64,000 nt of DNA from Rhodococcus jostii RHA1 (GCF_000014565.1 NC_008270.1:310001-374000), one strand, 5' to 3'. Shown: positions 28,798 through 37,567, counted from the first letter of the stretch. Notes: a model not told the origin generated them from the sequence alone. Made by a program: numbers and translations.

Positions 28798-28990
28798 TCG
28801 TGCTGCACCTCAAGTGCATTGACCCCGGGCACCCGTCAGGGCGGCGGTAGGCGTGGTCGGTCAGGTTTCCATACCGCTCAAATACCGAACGCGCGGAACT
28901 GACGCGGTGGAATCTGCGGCCTCATGCAGTCACAGACCCCCGAACCGGGGGTACCTGCTAGTGGTCGATTTCGGTAACCGGTCGGGATGC
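28798..28990. other. Short gene-free interval
   Basis: Nothing recognised between folE and the GGDEF remnant. Confidence 0.3.
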
Positions 28991-29340
28991 TCAGCTAGCG
29001 TTCTTCGAACGGCGGAGGGCGGCGTCGGCACGGATAGGAGATATCCACGAACGCTGCATGCGCTCGGCAATATCGGTTGCAGGAGTGGGGCTTCCGAGCT
29101 CGGTGTGCCGGAACAGTGCGACCACGAACTCGTCACCACCGATTACCGTGATCGAATCGTACTTGGCGACAATACGTTACGTGGTAGTGCATAGCATCAA
29201 TTCACCTATGATCTGCCCGTTGGTGTCGTTGATCGTCTTGAAATTGTCCACGTCGATAAACAACAATTCCGGCCGGTGTCGAGAGGTCGCTTGAGACCCG
29301 CCCGATTCGCTCGAACAGGACGGACCGGTTAAGGACGCCG
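28991..29340 (-). pseudogene. Diguanylate cyclase (GGDEF) remnant
   Basis: The reverse strand reads GVLNRSVLFERIGRV, LFIDVDNFKTINDTNGQIIG and then ITVIGGDEFVVALFRH with the intact GGDEF motif (29126-29140), ending at a TGA at 28991. The pieces lie in different frames (shifts near 29290 and 29190) and the N-terminal sensor part is cut off by the IS at about 29340. It is inactive. Confidence 0.8.
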
Positions 29341-29344
29341 GTGC

Positions 29345-30231
29345 GGTCGGTGTTGACGGACACAGTGGGAGTTGCTCGCGCTGCTGTTGCCCATTTCCGA
29401 TGGGCTCCTGGGGCGGAAGTCCCGGAACAATCGTGTGGTGGTCGAGGGGATGCTGTATCGACTGCGGACCGGGTTGCCGTGGCGACATCTCCCGTCGCAT
29501 TTCGGACCGTGGAAGACGGTGTGGAAGCGGCATCGCCGTTCCGCCGGAGAGGGAGCATGGGATCGGGTGCTGACGGCGCTGGTGCGATGGCCGACGCCGG
29601 CGGGAACCTGGACTGGGCGGTATCGGTCGATTCCACGGTCGTCCGTGTCCATCAGCACGGTGCGAACGCCGCCCGCCACACAGGGGGATCTACCGAATTG
29701 CACGAACCTGCGTGACGAGCCTGCCGATCACGGCATCGGCCGGTCGAGGGGCGGGTTGACCAGCAAGGAGCACGTGGCGTGTGACGGTCACGGGCGCCCC
29801 CTGTCGGTGCTGATCGGCCCAGGTCAAGCAGGTGACAGTCCGATGTTCGGCCCACTCCTCGACGGCATCAGCGTCCCGCGGCTCGCCGGCGGAGCGTCCG
29901 CACGCGCCCCGACGAGGTCTGGGCCGACAAGGCGTACTCATCACGGGCCAACCGGGAACTACTGCGCAGCAAGGGCATCAAGGCGGTGATCCTTGAGAAG
30001 ACCGATCAGGCATCGAACCGGGTGAACAAGGGCGGCGCGGGCGGGCGGCCACCAAACTTCGACCCGGAGTCCTACAAGGGCCGCAATGTGGTCGAACGGG
30101 CCTTCAACAAGGCGAAACAGCGGCGCACCGTGGCCACCCGCTACGACAAACTCGCCCTCACCTACCGCGCCGGATTCATGCTCACAGGCATCGTCGAGTG
30201 GCTCAAATTTTTGGGAGACATGCCCTGTTAG
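29345..30231 (+). mobile_element. IS5-family element with multiply frameshifted transposase
   Basis: A DDE transposase can be read across frames: NNRVVVEGMLYRLRTGLPWR, PSHFGPWKTVWKRHRR, then SVDSTVVRVHQHGANAAR, then DHGIGRSRGGLTSKEH and GPGQAGDSPMFGPLLDGI, then DEVWADKAYSS and in the last frame EKTDQASNRVNKGGAGGRPP and YKGRNVVERAFNKAKQRRT. One shift could be programmed as in IS427-group elements; the others look like decay. It interrupts the GGDEF gene. Confidence 0.72.
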
Positions 30232-30234
30232 TAC

Positions 30235-30780
30235 TCAGAGGTCTGCGTTGGCGCCGGACGCTGGGTCGCGCCAGAATACCGCCAGCTGGGTTGCGGCACC
30301 AACGAGCCCAAGGCTTGCCGTCAGAGCCGCGCCTTTGGGGCCTATGAATCTCTTGTCTAATCCGGCGATTCGGTCCACGCTGAATCGGCCTGGACCGATG
30401 GCAGCCAACGCGACCGCAGCAGCGCCGAGGTTGCTGACGTATTCCCAGCCCTCCGCCGTGATGAAGAATCCATTGGGAACGTGGACGGAGCGGGCCGCAA
30501 CAACCATCGTGCCGACTACAGCGGCCGCGGCGAGCGGCGTCGCAGCGCCCGCCAGAAGAAGCGAACCAGACCCAATCTCTACAACGGCGCTAGCCTGAGC
30601 CTGGAGTTTCGGCCGTCGAAAGCCAATAGACCCAAACCAGCCCGCGGTCCCCTGAAGGGAACGCCCGTGCTTCACCCCGTGGACGATCATAGTTCCGCCG
30701 ATTGCGCCGCGAAGCAATAGCGCAGATAAATCACGCCCAGTTCTACGGCCATCGCCGCATTTCGCTCGCCAGTATGTCAT
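30235..30780 (-). CDS. DoxX-family membrane protein
   Basis: The 181-residue protein has four hydrophobic segments and the DoxX pattern (LRGAIGGTMIVHGVKHG, GWFGSIGFRRP, VVEIGSGSLLLAGA). DoxX-like proteins are small membrane proteins, some linked to quinone or redox functions. ATG at 30780 is the likely start. The stop is four bases from the IS, which may have removed downstream genes. Confidence 0.82.
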   Translation of the reverse strand: MTYWRAKCGDGRRTGRDLSALLLRGAIGGTMIVHGVKHGRSLQGTAGWFGSIGFRRPKLQAQASAVVEIGSGSLLLAGAATPLAAAAVVGTMVVAARSVHVPNGFFITAEGWEYVSNLGAAAVALAAIGPGRFSVDRIAGLDKRFIGPKGAALTASLGLVGAATQLAVFWRDPASGANADL

Positions 30781-30887
30781 ATGAGGTAACCCTTTTCAGT
30801 TCGTGCGAAAGCGCACGGTTGCATATTTCCGCAGTTGTCTGCCAGTCAGTTCGCGTCTAGCTCCTCCACCGATCAGGCGTCATCTAA

Positions 30888-31118
30888 TTATTTCCTGACG
30901 CGTTCTCCGGTCAGGATCTCCAATGCTCGTGTGTCCCGGCCGCTGCCAATTGTTCGCCATATATGAACGGACGGCCCGTGAGGCCCGCTTTTAGGCGGGG
31001 CTGCATAGCGGCGTAGTTCAGGCAAGCCCGGCGCCAGCATGCGGTCCAGCAAGACGACCGGCACGCCCAGAAGCCATGACATCGGGGTGGTGAAGAATTT
31101 GTCGATGACGGTGTTCAT
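30888..31118 (-). CDS. Small membrane-associated protein, unknown
   Basis: A 76-residue frame starts MNTVIDKFFTTPMSWLLGVP behind GGAGTC at good spacing. It has one hydrophobic segment near the N-terminus and a basic C-terminus (LTGERVRK). I do not recognise it. It precedes the DoxX gene on the same strand and could share its transcript. Confidence 0.5.
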   Translation of the reverse strand: MNTVIDKFFTTPMSWLLGVPVVLLDRMLAPGLPELRRYAAPPKSGPHGPSVHIWRTIGSGRDTRALEILTGERVRK

Positions 31119-31467
31119 CGAAAAGACTCCTATGTCTTTGGAATAAGGTGGTCCGCGGTCCGGATGGCGTGTCGTTTCCTCGAATTGCCCCACGGGATTA
31201 CCGACCTTGCCCGATCAACCCGCTGGTTGTAAGTACTCGCACCGAAGCTGCTCGCGCGGGATCGCCGGACACATGGTTGCCACCACCGGCGACAACCCCG
31301 ATAGGTTGAAAGTCGGAGTCCGGGTTCGCGATGCTCTTCGGCGTTGCGTCGCTGGGGGCGTCATTTCCAGACGACACAGCGTCACCGGTGCAACCTGGCG
31401 GTGGCAGACCGGCCAACCGCGCCCCGGATCTGCGTAACCGCCGGAGAGCAGGCACAGTGAAGAGAGA
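31119..31467. other. Gene-free interval
   Basis: No supported gene. It contains the likely promoter of the small membrane gene and the region beyond the hairpin that ends the next operon. Confidence 0.35.
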
Positions 31468-31515
31468 GCCGATGGTGTCCACCCCACCTGAACTGCTGGG
31501 GTGGACACCATCGGC
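31468..31515 (-). terminator. Perfect 19-bp hairpin at the operon end
   Basis: GCCGATGGTGTCCACCCCA (31468-31486) pairs without mismatch with 31497-31515 over a 10-base loop, starting 10 bp past the SnoaL stop. On the minus strand it is followed by a pyrimidine-rich run (CTCTCTCTT), which fits a terminator. Confidence 0.7.
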
Positions 31516-31525
31516 GCTTCGTTGC

Positions 31526-31969
31526 TCAGGCGTCGAGCCAGGGGTAGCGCTCCCGGTCCGCGGTCGTGTAGTCGGGGTCGAGGTACACGTTCAGCCGCTG
31601 GATGAGGCCGTCGCGGATCTCGAAGACGTTGCAGAACCGTCCACCGAGGTCGTAGGCCCCCTGCCACGACGTTCCGTCCACCAGCACACCCGAGGTGAAC
31701 CCTTCGACCACCACCACGTCCCCTGCGACGACCCAATTGAAGTACGGCGCGTGATGGGCCATCCGGGCGATCCGCACGGCGATGTCGGAGAACAGATCCT
31801 GGATGTGCTTGATGCCGTGCGCGGGCTTGTGTTTGGGGAAGCACACGTACGCGTTGTCGGCGAACAGCTTCACGAAGTCTCGCCCTGAGTCCATCCGCGT
31901 GAAGTACGCGAGGGCGACGGCCTTGCGCTGCTCGTCGGTCATCGGAGCGGTCAGGAACGGTTCGGGCAC
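31526..31969 (-). CDS. SnoaL-like / NTF2-fold protein
   Basis: A 147-residue protein with the NTF2-like pattern (YFTRMDSGRDFVKLFADNAY, FNWVVAGDVVVVEG, GRFCNVFEIRDGLIQRLNVY, DPDY). The GTG at 31969 has GAGGAAA upstream; an internal ATG ten codons later is possible. It ends the kinase-ACAD operon and may act as an isomerase or dehydratase on the pathway substrate. Confidence 0.78.
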   Translation of the reverse strand: MPEPFLTAPMTDEQRKAVALAYFTRMDSGRDFVKLFADNAYVCFPKHKPAHGIKHIQDLFSDIAVRIARMAHHAPYFNWVVAGDVVVVEGFTSGVLVDGTSWQGAYDLGGRFCNVFEIRDGLIQRLNVYLDPDYTTADRERYPWLDA

Positions 31970-32003
31970 GATGTTTCCTCGGCGATCAGGGATGGATGTC
32001 GAG

Positions 32004-32843
32004 TCACAACGCGCCCGTTCCGTTGCCGTCATTCGTTCCGACGAGTCGGCTTCGGGTGCGGGCGATCCATCCGTCGTAGTCGGTGGCCTTCCGCAGGAAT
32101 GACGCGGCGACTCGCTCATGCGGCAGGACGAGGAAGGGCTCGGCGCCCTCCATCGCGGTGACTGTCGTGTCTGCCACGCTCTCCGGGGTGAGTACCTCAC
32201 CCAGTCCCGGTACGTCTATGGTCGTGTCCGTGTCCTCGTCGTCTGGTGCGCGGCCGAACATTCCGGTGTAGACGGCGTTGGGGCACAGGCAGGAGACCCG
32301 GACACCTCGGTGCCCGTAGTTGAGCGTGACCCACTCGGCGAAGCCGAGCGCCCCGTGTTTGGAGAGGGTGTAGCCGGGTGCAGACGGACCGGTTATCAGC
32401 GCGGCGGAGGAGATGGTTTGCAGCAGATAGCCCTTGCCGCGTTCCGCCATCCCGGGGACGACCCGCTCGGCGGCCCAGACGTGGGCCAGCAGGTTGACAT
32501 CCACGATCCGTCGCCAGGCGTCGGCGGGGACGGACTCGTCCAGGGTGCCGGGCGCCGGGTCGCTGTAGCCGGCATTGGAGCAGAAGACATCGATCGGGCC
32601 GTGTGCCTCTTCGGCGGTGCTGACGAGCCTGCCGATGGCATCAGGGTCGCCGACGTCGCAGGCGAGCCCGACCGCGGGAGTGCCGTTCGCAAGTAGGAGA
32701 TCGGCCGCGCTCTCGGCCCATCCTGCGTTGAGGTCGGCAACGACGATGCCCCGCGCTCCGGCTTGGGCGAAGCGCCGAGCCAGAGCGAGGCCGATGCCAT
32801 TCCCGCCGCCCGTGACGACGACGGAGGTTCCGGTGAGGTCCAT
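32004..32843 (-). CDS. Short-chain dehydrogenase/reductase
   Basis: The 279-residue SDR has TGGGNGIG at residue 11, an Asp after strand 2 (IVVADLN, NAD preference), SNAG in place of NNAG, and TISSAAL with YTLSK as the catalytic set. The start lies four bases behind the acyl-CoA dehydrogenase stop. It likely oxidises a hydroxyacyl intermediate. Confidence 0.88.
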   Translation of the reverse strand: MDLTGTSVVVTGGGNGIGLALARRFAQAGARGIVVADLNAGWAESAADLLLANGTPAVGLACDVGDPDAIGRLVSTAEEAHGPIDVFCSNAGYSDPAPGTLDESVPADAWRRIVDVNLLAHVWAAERVVPGMAERGKGYLLQTISSAALITGPSAPGYTLSKHGALGFAEWVTLNYGHRGVRVSCLCPNAVYTGMFGRAPDDEDTDTTIDVPGLGEVLTPESVADTTVTAMEGAEPFLVLPHERVAASFLRKATDYDGWIARTRSRLVGTNDGNGTGAL

Positions 32844-32847
32844 GGGA

Positions 32848-34086
32848 TCAGATCAGGTCGCCGCCGGAAGCCGGGGCGGTGCTCCCGGTCTCGCGGTATG
32901 CCTTGATCAGGTTGCGTCCGATCTTCCAGCGGTGAACCTCGTCCGGGCCGTCGACCAGACGTTGTCCGCGGGCCTCGGCGTACCACGCGGCCAGCGGGGT
33001 GTCATGCGTGAAGCCCAGGGAGCCGTGGATCTGCATCGCGGTGTCGACCACGTTGTGGAGCATGTGGGCGATGTAGTTCTTGGCGATGGAGTTCTCTTGC
33101 TGGATATCGAGTCCCTTCTCCATCTTGTAGGCGATGTGCATGATCATCAGCCGAGAGATGTAGAGTTCGGAGGCCGCGTCGGCGAGCATCCACTGGATGC
33201 CCTGACGATCCGCGACCGGACTGCCGAAGGTGCTGCGGTTGAGTGCGTAGTCCGTCGCCATGTCCAGCGCGGCCTGTGCCTTGGCTATCGACCACATGCC
33301 GTGCCGCAGCCGCCCATAGCCCAGGCGGTGTTGGCCCATCGAAAAGCCCTCGCCGACCCCGCCGAGCAGGTTTTCTGCGGGGACTCGAAGGTTGTCGATC
33401 TTCACCTCGGCATGCCCGACGGTGACCTCGTTCTCATAGGCGATTTCGCCGACCTCGCCCAGTACCGGGATGTTGCGGACGATCTGGTAGCCCGGATTGG
33501 GCAGCTCGACGAGGAACGTCGAGAACTGCTTGTGCCGCGGGGCGTCAGGGTCCGTTCGCGCCATGACCAGCGCAAGCTGGGAGATCGAAGCGCTGGAGGA
33601 GAACCATTTCTCGCCGTTCAGCACCCACTCGTCGCCGTCGCGAACTGCAGTGGTCTGCATGCCGGTAGCGTCCGCACCCGCGGCGCGCTCGGTCATCGAG
33701 AAGCAAATGCGAATCTTGCCGTCGACGAGCGGTTTGAGATAGCGCTCCTTCTGCTCGTCGGTGCCGTGCGACATCAGCGTGAACATCGTCGCGTCCTGCG
33801 GACCCATGCAGTTCATGGCCCAAGCTCCCAGGTAGGAGAACGAGCGGCCGACCTCGATCTGGACGGCGGCGTTGGCCACGGGGCCCAAGCCCATGCCACC
33901 CCACTCCTTTGGCACGAACGGACACCACAGACCTTCGGCACGGGCTTTGGCCTGCAGCTCGGCGACGATGTCGAAATACGGCCGGGTCCCGATTTGGGAC
34001 TCGGCGGGCAGCACGTGGGTGTCGATGAAGGTGGCGGTCTTCTCACGGACGGCCTTGGCGTCGTCCGGTAGTTCGAAGTCGATCAT
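32848..34086 (-). CDS. Acyl-CoA dehydrogenase, ACAD10/ACAD11-like
   Basis: The 412-residue flavoenzyme has CFSMTERAAGADATG (FAD/substrate loop), NGEKWFSSSA, and a C-terminal VDGPDEVHRWKIGRNLI. That DGPDEVH segment is the hallmark of ACAD10/11-type dehydrogenases, which act on 4-hydroxyacyl-CoA after phosphorylation by a linked kinase. ATG at 34086 was chosen because upstream frame sequence lacks homology. The partner kinase is encoded at 35518-36597. Confidence 0.9.
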   Translation of the reverse strand: MIDFELPDDAKAVREKTATFIDTHVLPAESQIGTRPYFDIVAELQAKARAEGLWCPFVPKEWGGMGLGPVANAAVQIEVGRSFSYLGAWAMNCMGPQDATMFTLMSHGTDEQKERYLKPLVDGKIRICFSMTERAAGADATGMQTTAVRDGDEWVLNGEKWFSSSASISQLALVMARTDPDAPRHKQFSTFLVELPNPGYQIVRNIPVLGEVGEIAYENEVTVGHAEVKIDNLRVPAENLLGGVGEGFSMGQHRLGYGRLRHGMWSIAKAQAALDMATDYALNRSTFGSPVADRQGIQWMLADAASELYISRLMIMHIAYKMEKGLDIQQENSIAKNYIAHMLHNVVDTAMQIHGSLGFTHDTPLAAWYAEARGQRLVDGPDEVHRWKIGRNLIKAYRETGSTAPASGGDLI

Positions 34087-34121
34087 TAGTAGTGTCCTCT
34101 CGCTTACGTTTGGAATCGTGT

Positions 34122-34880
34122 CTACATCTGGCGGAAAGCGCCACCGTCGACGCGGATTATCGCCCCGGTGACGAAGGCGGAGGCCGCCGTGGCGAGCCAC
34201 AGTGCGGTTCCGATGAAGTCCTCGGGCTGTCCCGGTCTGCCGGCGGGTACGTCGCTGACCATCTCGATGAACTCGGGGGTCCATGCATGGGAGATGTCGG
34301 TCATGACGGAGCCGGGGAGGATCGCGTTCGCCCGGACGGTCGGGCCGAACGCCTCGGCGGTGCCGATCGTCAGGGCGTTGAGACCGGCCTTCGCGCAGGC
34401 GTAGACGAGCTCGTTCGCCCCCGGCCGGGTGGACCCAATTGTCGAGACGTTGATGATGCTGCCGCCCTCACCCGCGGCCATCCGGGTCCCGATCGCAGCG
34501 CTCAGCCGGAACGGGCCCTTCAGGTTCACCGACGAGACCTTGTCGTAGTAGTCCTCGGTGATCGACGCGAGGTCGTGGTACTTCGGGGACATGCCGGCGT
34601 TGTTGACGAGAACGTCGCAGCGACCGAACTCGTCGTAGACGCGGGAGATCAGGGCATCGCAGTCGTCCCACTTGCCGACGTGGCAGCCCAGACCGAGGGC
34701 GCGCCGCCCCGTCGCCTCGGAGATCTCCTTTGCGGCCAGGACGCAGGCATCCGCCTTCCGACTTGCGATCACGACATCGGCACCCGCCTCGGCGAACGCG
34801 CCGGCAATAGTCCGCCCGATACCCCGGCTTCCACCGGTCACCAGGGCGACCTTTCCTGTCAGGTCGAACAGATCCTTCAT
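34122..34880 (-). CDS. Short-chain dehydrogenase/reductase
   Basis: The 252-residue SDR has TGGSRGIG at residue 15, NNAG and YACAK, with Ser in NVSTIGS upstream of the Tyr. A basic residue after strand 2 (VIASRK) suggests NADP or dual use. The ATG overlaps the TetR stop (ATGA). Confidence 0.9.
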   Translation of the reverse strand: MKDLFDLTGKVALVTGGSRGIGRTIAGAFAEAGADVVIASRKADACVLAAKEISEATGRRALGLGCHVGKWDDCDALISRVYDEFGRCDVLVNNAGMSPKYHDLASITEDYYDKVSSVNLKGPFRLSAAIGTRMAAGEGGSIINVSTIGSTRPGANELVYACAKAGLNALTIGTAEAFGPTVRANAILPGSVMTDISHAWTPEFIEMVSDVPAGRPGQPEDFIGTALWLATAASAFVTGAIIRVDGGAFRQM

Positions 34881-35521
34881 TTCGGTCCTTTCGCGGACGG
34901 CTGGTCGAGGTCGGCGAAGCGCGCGACGACGAGGTCGAGATGAGCGGCAATGATGTCGGCCGGGTCGTCGGTGCCGGCCCCTGCAACCCAGGAGTCCCAT
35001 GCAGACAGTGCGATCGCACCCAGCGCGGCGGCGATGACCCGTGGGCGCGGGTCCTGCGGGTCCACACCCATCCGTTCGGCAACAAGCGGGACGACCAACG
35101 CGGTCATCGCCGCGTGCTCTCCGCGGGAACGGGCCTGAACGCTCGGCGAGGCGGCGATCGCGCGGAACCGCTGAAGCAGCTCGACGCGTTCCTCCGCTGG
35201 AGTGGTGGACGTGGCGACGAAGGCGGCCCGCAGCGCTGTCACCGCTCCCTCGGAAGGAGGCCGGTCCCGCAGCGCGTCGGCCAGCCGCGTGTCCAGCCGG
35301 CGCTGGTAGCCGAGCAACACGTCGTCCTTGCTGTCGAAGTACCGGAAGAACGTGCGGGGGGAGATAGCGGCGGCAGTGGCGATGTCCTCCACCGAGACGG
35401 CGTCGAACCCGTGCTGGGTGAACAAACGGAGGGCCGCCTGTTCGACCGCGCGTGCAGCGTTTGCCCGGCGCCGCTGGAAACGGTCGGCCGCTGCTGTTCC
35501 GGTGGCCTCCGACAGACTCAC
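34877..35521 (-). CDS. TetR-family transcriptional regulator
   Basis: The 214-residue protein has an N-terminal HTH (about residues 20-66, ending SPRTFFRYFDSKDDVLL). The GTG at 35521 overlaps the kinase stop (GTGA); a longer start upstream would run into the kinase gene. Being inside the operon, it likely represses its own transcript in response to a pathway CoA ester. Confidence 0.86.
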   Translation of the reverse strand: MSLSEATGTAAADRFQRRRANAARAVEQAALRLFTQHGFDAVSVEDIATAAAISPRTFFRYFDSKDDVLLGYQRRLDTRLADALRDRPPSEGAVTALRAAFVATSTTPAEERVELLQRFRAIAASPSVQARSRGEHAAMTALVVPLVAERMGVDPQDPRPRVIAAALGAIALSAWDSWVAGAGTDDPADIIAAHLDLVVARFADLDQPSAKGPK

Positions 35522-36597
35522 GGTCGGCGCTTTCCCGACGCGATCTCGAGTGCGATCCGCAGGAGCCGGTCGTTGATACGGATCCATCCCTCGGCGCCCG
35601 CCTCGTCGCCGTTCGACCGGGCGCGGCGCACCCCGCCCTCCAGGATGACCGCCAGCTTGAACAACGACAGAACCTCGTAGTAGGCCAGTGCGGACAGATC
35701 CCGACCGGATCGCTCCACATACCGGGCTGCCAATTCGGCTCTCGTGGGCAGGCCCTCGCGCGGCAGCAGATCCGGGCGTTCGAGGGCCGGCTCCTCACCC
35801 GGCTCACCCCAGCGTGCGAGGAGGTGGCCGATGTCCAGCAACGGGTCACCGATCGTTCCAGTGTCCCAATCGATTACGGCGGCGAGCCGTTCGGGGCGGG
35901 TGCGTGAGGCCATCACGTTGAAGGGGCTGTAATCGCCGTGCATGATGCCTGGTGCGCCCATTTCGGGCCGGTTGTCCTCCAGCCAGGCCGAGAGCTCAGC
36001 GATATGAGGGACCTCGCGCTGGCGGTAGCTGTCGAGCTGCCGGTTCCAGCGCCTAACCTGCCGCTCGAGGAACCCCTCCGGCCTGCCGAGGCCCTCGAGC
36101 CCTCGGGTCTGCCACTCGACCACGGAAAGATCGGCGATCGCGTCCACCATCGCGAAGGCAAGCGAACGACGAGCCTGGGGGTCGTTGTAGGGCGCGGGGA
36201 GGGTCCCGACCGGCGTGAAACCGTCGACCTCGGACATGACCAAGAACGGAGCGCCGATCACCTCGGTGTCCTCGCAGAGCAGGATCGGCGTCGGGTGAGG
36301 AACCGGGGTGCCCTCGAGGGCCGAAAGAAGTCGCCACTCCCGGCTGATGTCCGAGGCGCCGGGTGTATTCACCACGTTCGGTGGGCGCCGCAGCACCCAC
36401 CGCTCGCCTCCACGGCTGACCACGAAGAGGGCGTTGGCTACGCCGACTCCCTCCCCGATCCGGGTGAGCTCGAGCAGACCGGCACCGGGCAGGCGATCGC
36501 CGACCCACTCGGTCAAACGTTCGGAATCAACAGTCACGGACTGCGCAAGGGAATCGGTCACATCATCACTTTGCGTTGAGGTGGCAGAGTGTGTCAA
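35518..36597 (-). CDS. APH-family kinase (ACAD10/11-linked phosphotransferase type)
   Basis: The 359-residue protein has the aminoglycoside-phosphotransferase-like fold: RWVLRRPP (nucleotide lysine/arginine region), APGIMHGDYSPFNVM with the catalytic Asp, and VIDWDTGTIGDPLLD with the metal-binding Asp. In human ACAD10/11 and in bacterial levulinate catabolism (LvaA) such kinases phosphorylate 4-hydroxyacyl-CoA. Here the linked ACAD at 32848 makes that role likely. It is the first gene of the operon. Confidence 0.87.
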   Translation of the reverse strand: MTHSATSTQSDDVTDSLAQSVTVDSERLTEWVGDRLPGAGLLELTRIGEGVGVANALFVVSRGGERWVLRRPPNVVNTPGASDISREWRLLSALEGTPVPHPTPILLCEDTEVIGAPFLVMSEVDGFTPVGTLPAPYNDPQARRSLAFAMVDAIADLSVVEWQTRGLEGLGRPEGFLERQVRRWNRQLDSYRQREVPHIAELSAWLEDNRPEMGAPGIMHGDYSPFNVMASRTRPERLAAVIDWDTGTIGDPLLDIGHLLARWGEPGEEPALERPDLLPREGLPTRAELAARYVERSGRDLSALAYYEVLSLFKLAVILEGGVRRARSNGDEAGAEGWIRINDRLLRIALEIASGKRRP

Positions 36598-36681
36598 TAG
36601 TGTTTTTAATAGGAGCCGGATTTCTCATTGAGTCTCGCTTGCCGAGCGAATCATGGTTATGCATTTTGGGTTTACTGGATC

Positions 36682-36696
36682 GATGGTGTACTCAGT
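36682..36696 (+). promoter_or_regulatory. GntR-box-like site upstream of the collapsed ABC operon
   Basis: GATGGTGTACTCAGT matches the box upstream of the GntR genes at 13 of 15 positions and lies 95 bp before the ATG at 36791, the same distance as in the 12766/12876 pair. It may also affect the divergent kinase operon (start at 36597). Confidence 0.45.
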
Positions 36697-36790
36697 AGAT
36701 GTTGGTTCCTCCTCTACGTGACTGTCGTTCCTCCACGTGTCGTATAGGCGTCGCTAGTTCCACGCCCCCGAGAACCGAGGAGAACGAGTA

Positions 36791-36903
36791 ATGCGACTCG
36801 TCCCTTCCCGCCCGTCACCCAGCGACCTTCTGCCACGGTCTCCTCGCGACCACTGCGGTCGCGCTGACCGCTGCGCTCACGCGGTCCTCGGCACTGGGCA
36901 GTT
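36791..36903 (+). pseudogene. Lipoprotein signal-peptide remnant of a second ABC receptor gene
   Basis: Behind GAGGAGAA and an ATG at 36791, after a frameshift, the sequence reads HGLLATTAVALTAALT. This aligns with the signal peptide of the first gene (YGLVAMTMVALSAVLAAC). The rest of the receptor, the fused permease and most of livF are missing, and the SnoaL paralogue follows at once. Confidence 0.6.
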
Positions 36904-37059
36904 GTGAGCGAGACCATCGAAGTCGCGGACCGGCTCGCCTTACACGAGTTGGCCACTCACTACAGCGACCTGATCGATGCGAAGGACTGGCCCGGGTTGG
37001 CCGAGGTCTTCACGGAGGACGCCGTGTTCGACATTGCATCGGGACACACTCGTTCATGA
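36904..37059 (+). pseudogene. SnoaL-like protein, N-terminal remnant
   Basis: GTG at 36904 opens a 51-residue frame (ETIEVADRLALHELATHYSD, AKDWPGLAEVFTEDAVFDI) that is about 80% identical to residues 1-45 of the intact SnoaL protein at 4659. After FDI homology ends and a stop follows; IS3 debris begins soon after. Confidence 0.85.
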
Positions 37060-37144
37060 GTGAAACAGGTAATCGCGTCGACCATCAGTCTCGCAATCGT
37101 CTTTGTCGCCTCCCGCTGATGACCCCCCGCCCGTTCCGTACCGG
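37060..37144. other. Junction between SnoaL and IS3 remnants
   Basis: Short linker without recognisable coding content. Confidence 0.3.
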
Positions 37145-37320
37145 GCCGGTGCGCACCGTCAGCGACGTCGAGAAGGCCACCTCGGCGTGGGTGTACTGGT
37201 ACAACACCGCCCGGTTGATGCACCGCCTTGGCGCATCCCGCCGTCGAGTACGAGGCCAAGCACTACGCTGCACACCGTGCCGATCAACCGGTCGCACACA
37301 AACAACAGTGTGTGCATAGC
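37145..37320 (+). mobile_element. IS3-family transposase, C-terminal remnant
   Basis: Two frames give SDVEKATSAWVYWYNTARL and then VEYEAKHYA, the end of an IS3 OrfB integrase core (WYN--R-H--LG---P-EYE). A frameshift near 37230 separates them. Confidence 0.75.
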
Positions 37321-37388
37321 GGCTCGACTGTCGACGTTCGACCCGCGGACTCGCTCAGCCATAGCTGCGCCGGTTTAGGCGCAGGCAA

Positions 37389-37438
37389 AGACTGGACGCC
37401 CGGTTCCTAACCGAGACTGGACGCCCGGTTCCTTACCG
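37389..37438. repeat. Two tandem 25-bp repeats
   Basis: Units at 37389-37413 and 37414-37438 share 24 of 25 bases (core GACTGGACGCCCGGTTCCT). They lie upstream of the kinase/LuxR gene and could be a binding site or slippage product. Confidence 0.7.
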
Positions 37439-37567
37439 GCCGCGGGAGCCAGGTGCCGATCCGTTCGCGATAACGCGCTTTGACGTTGCAGTGAGGGATA
37501 ACCTGGAGTCAGTGACGTTCATGCTCACTCCTGTGCATGAATCGCGTGCCGTGAAGTTGACAAAGTG

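Noticed and set aside
32575..34071. Plus-strand 498-codon frame opposite the ACAD and SDR genes
   Set aside because: Antisense to two enzymes with complete motifs; composition is that of a shadow.
37389..37438. Start of a CRISPR or minisatellite
   Set aside because: Only two directly adjacent 25-bp units without spacers and no cas-like genes.
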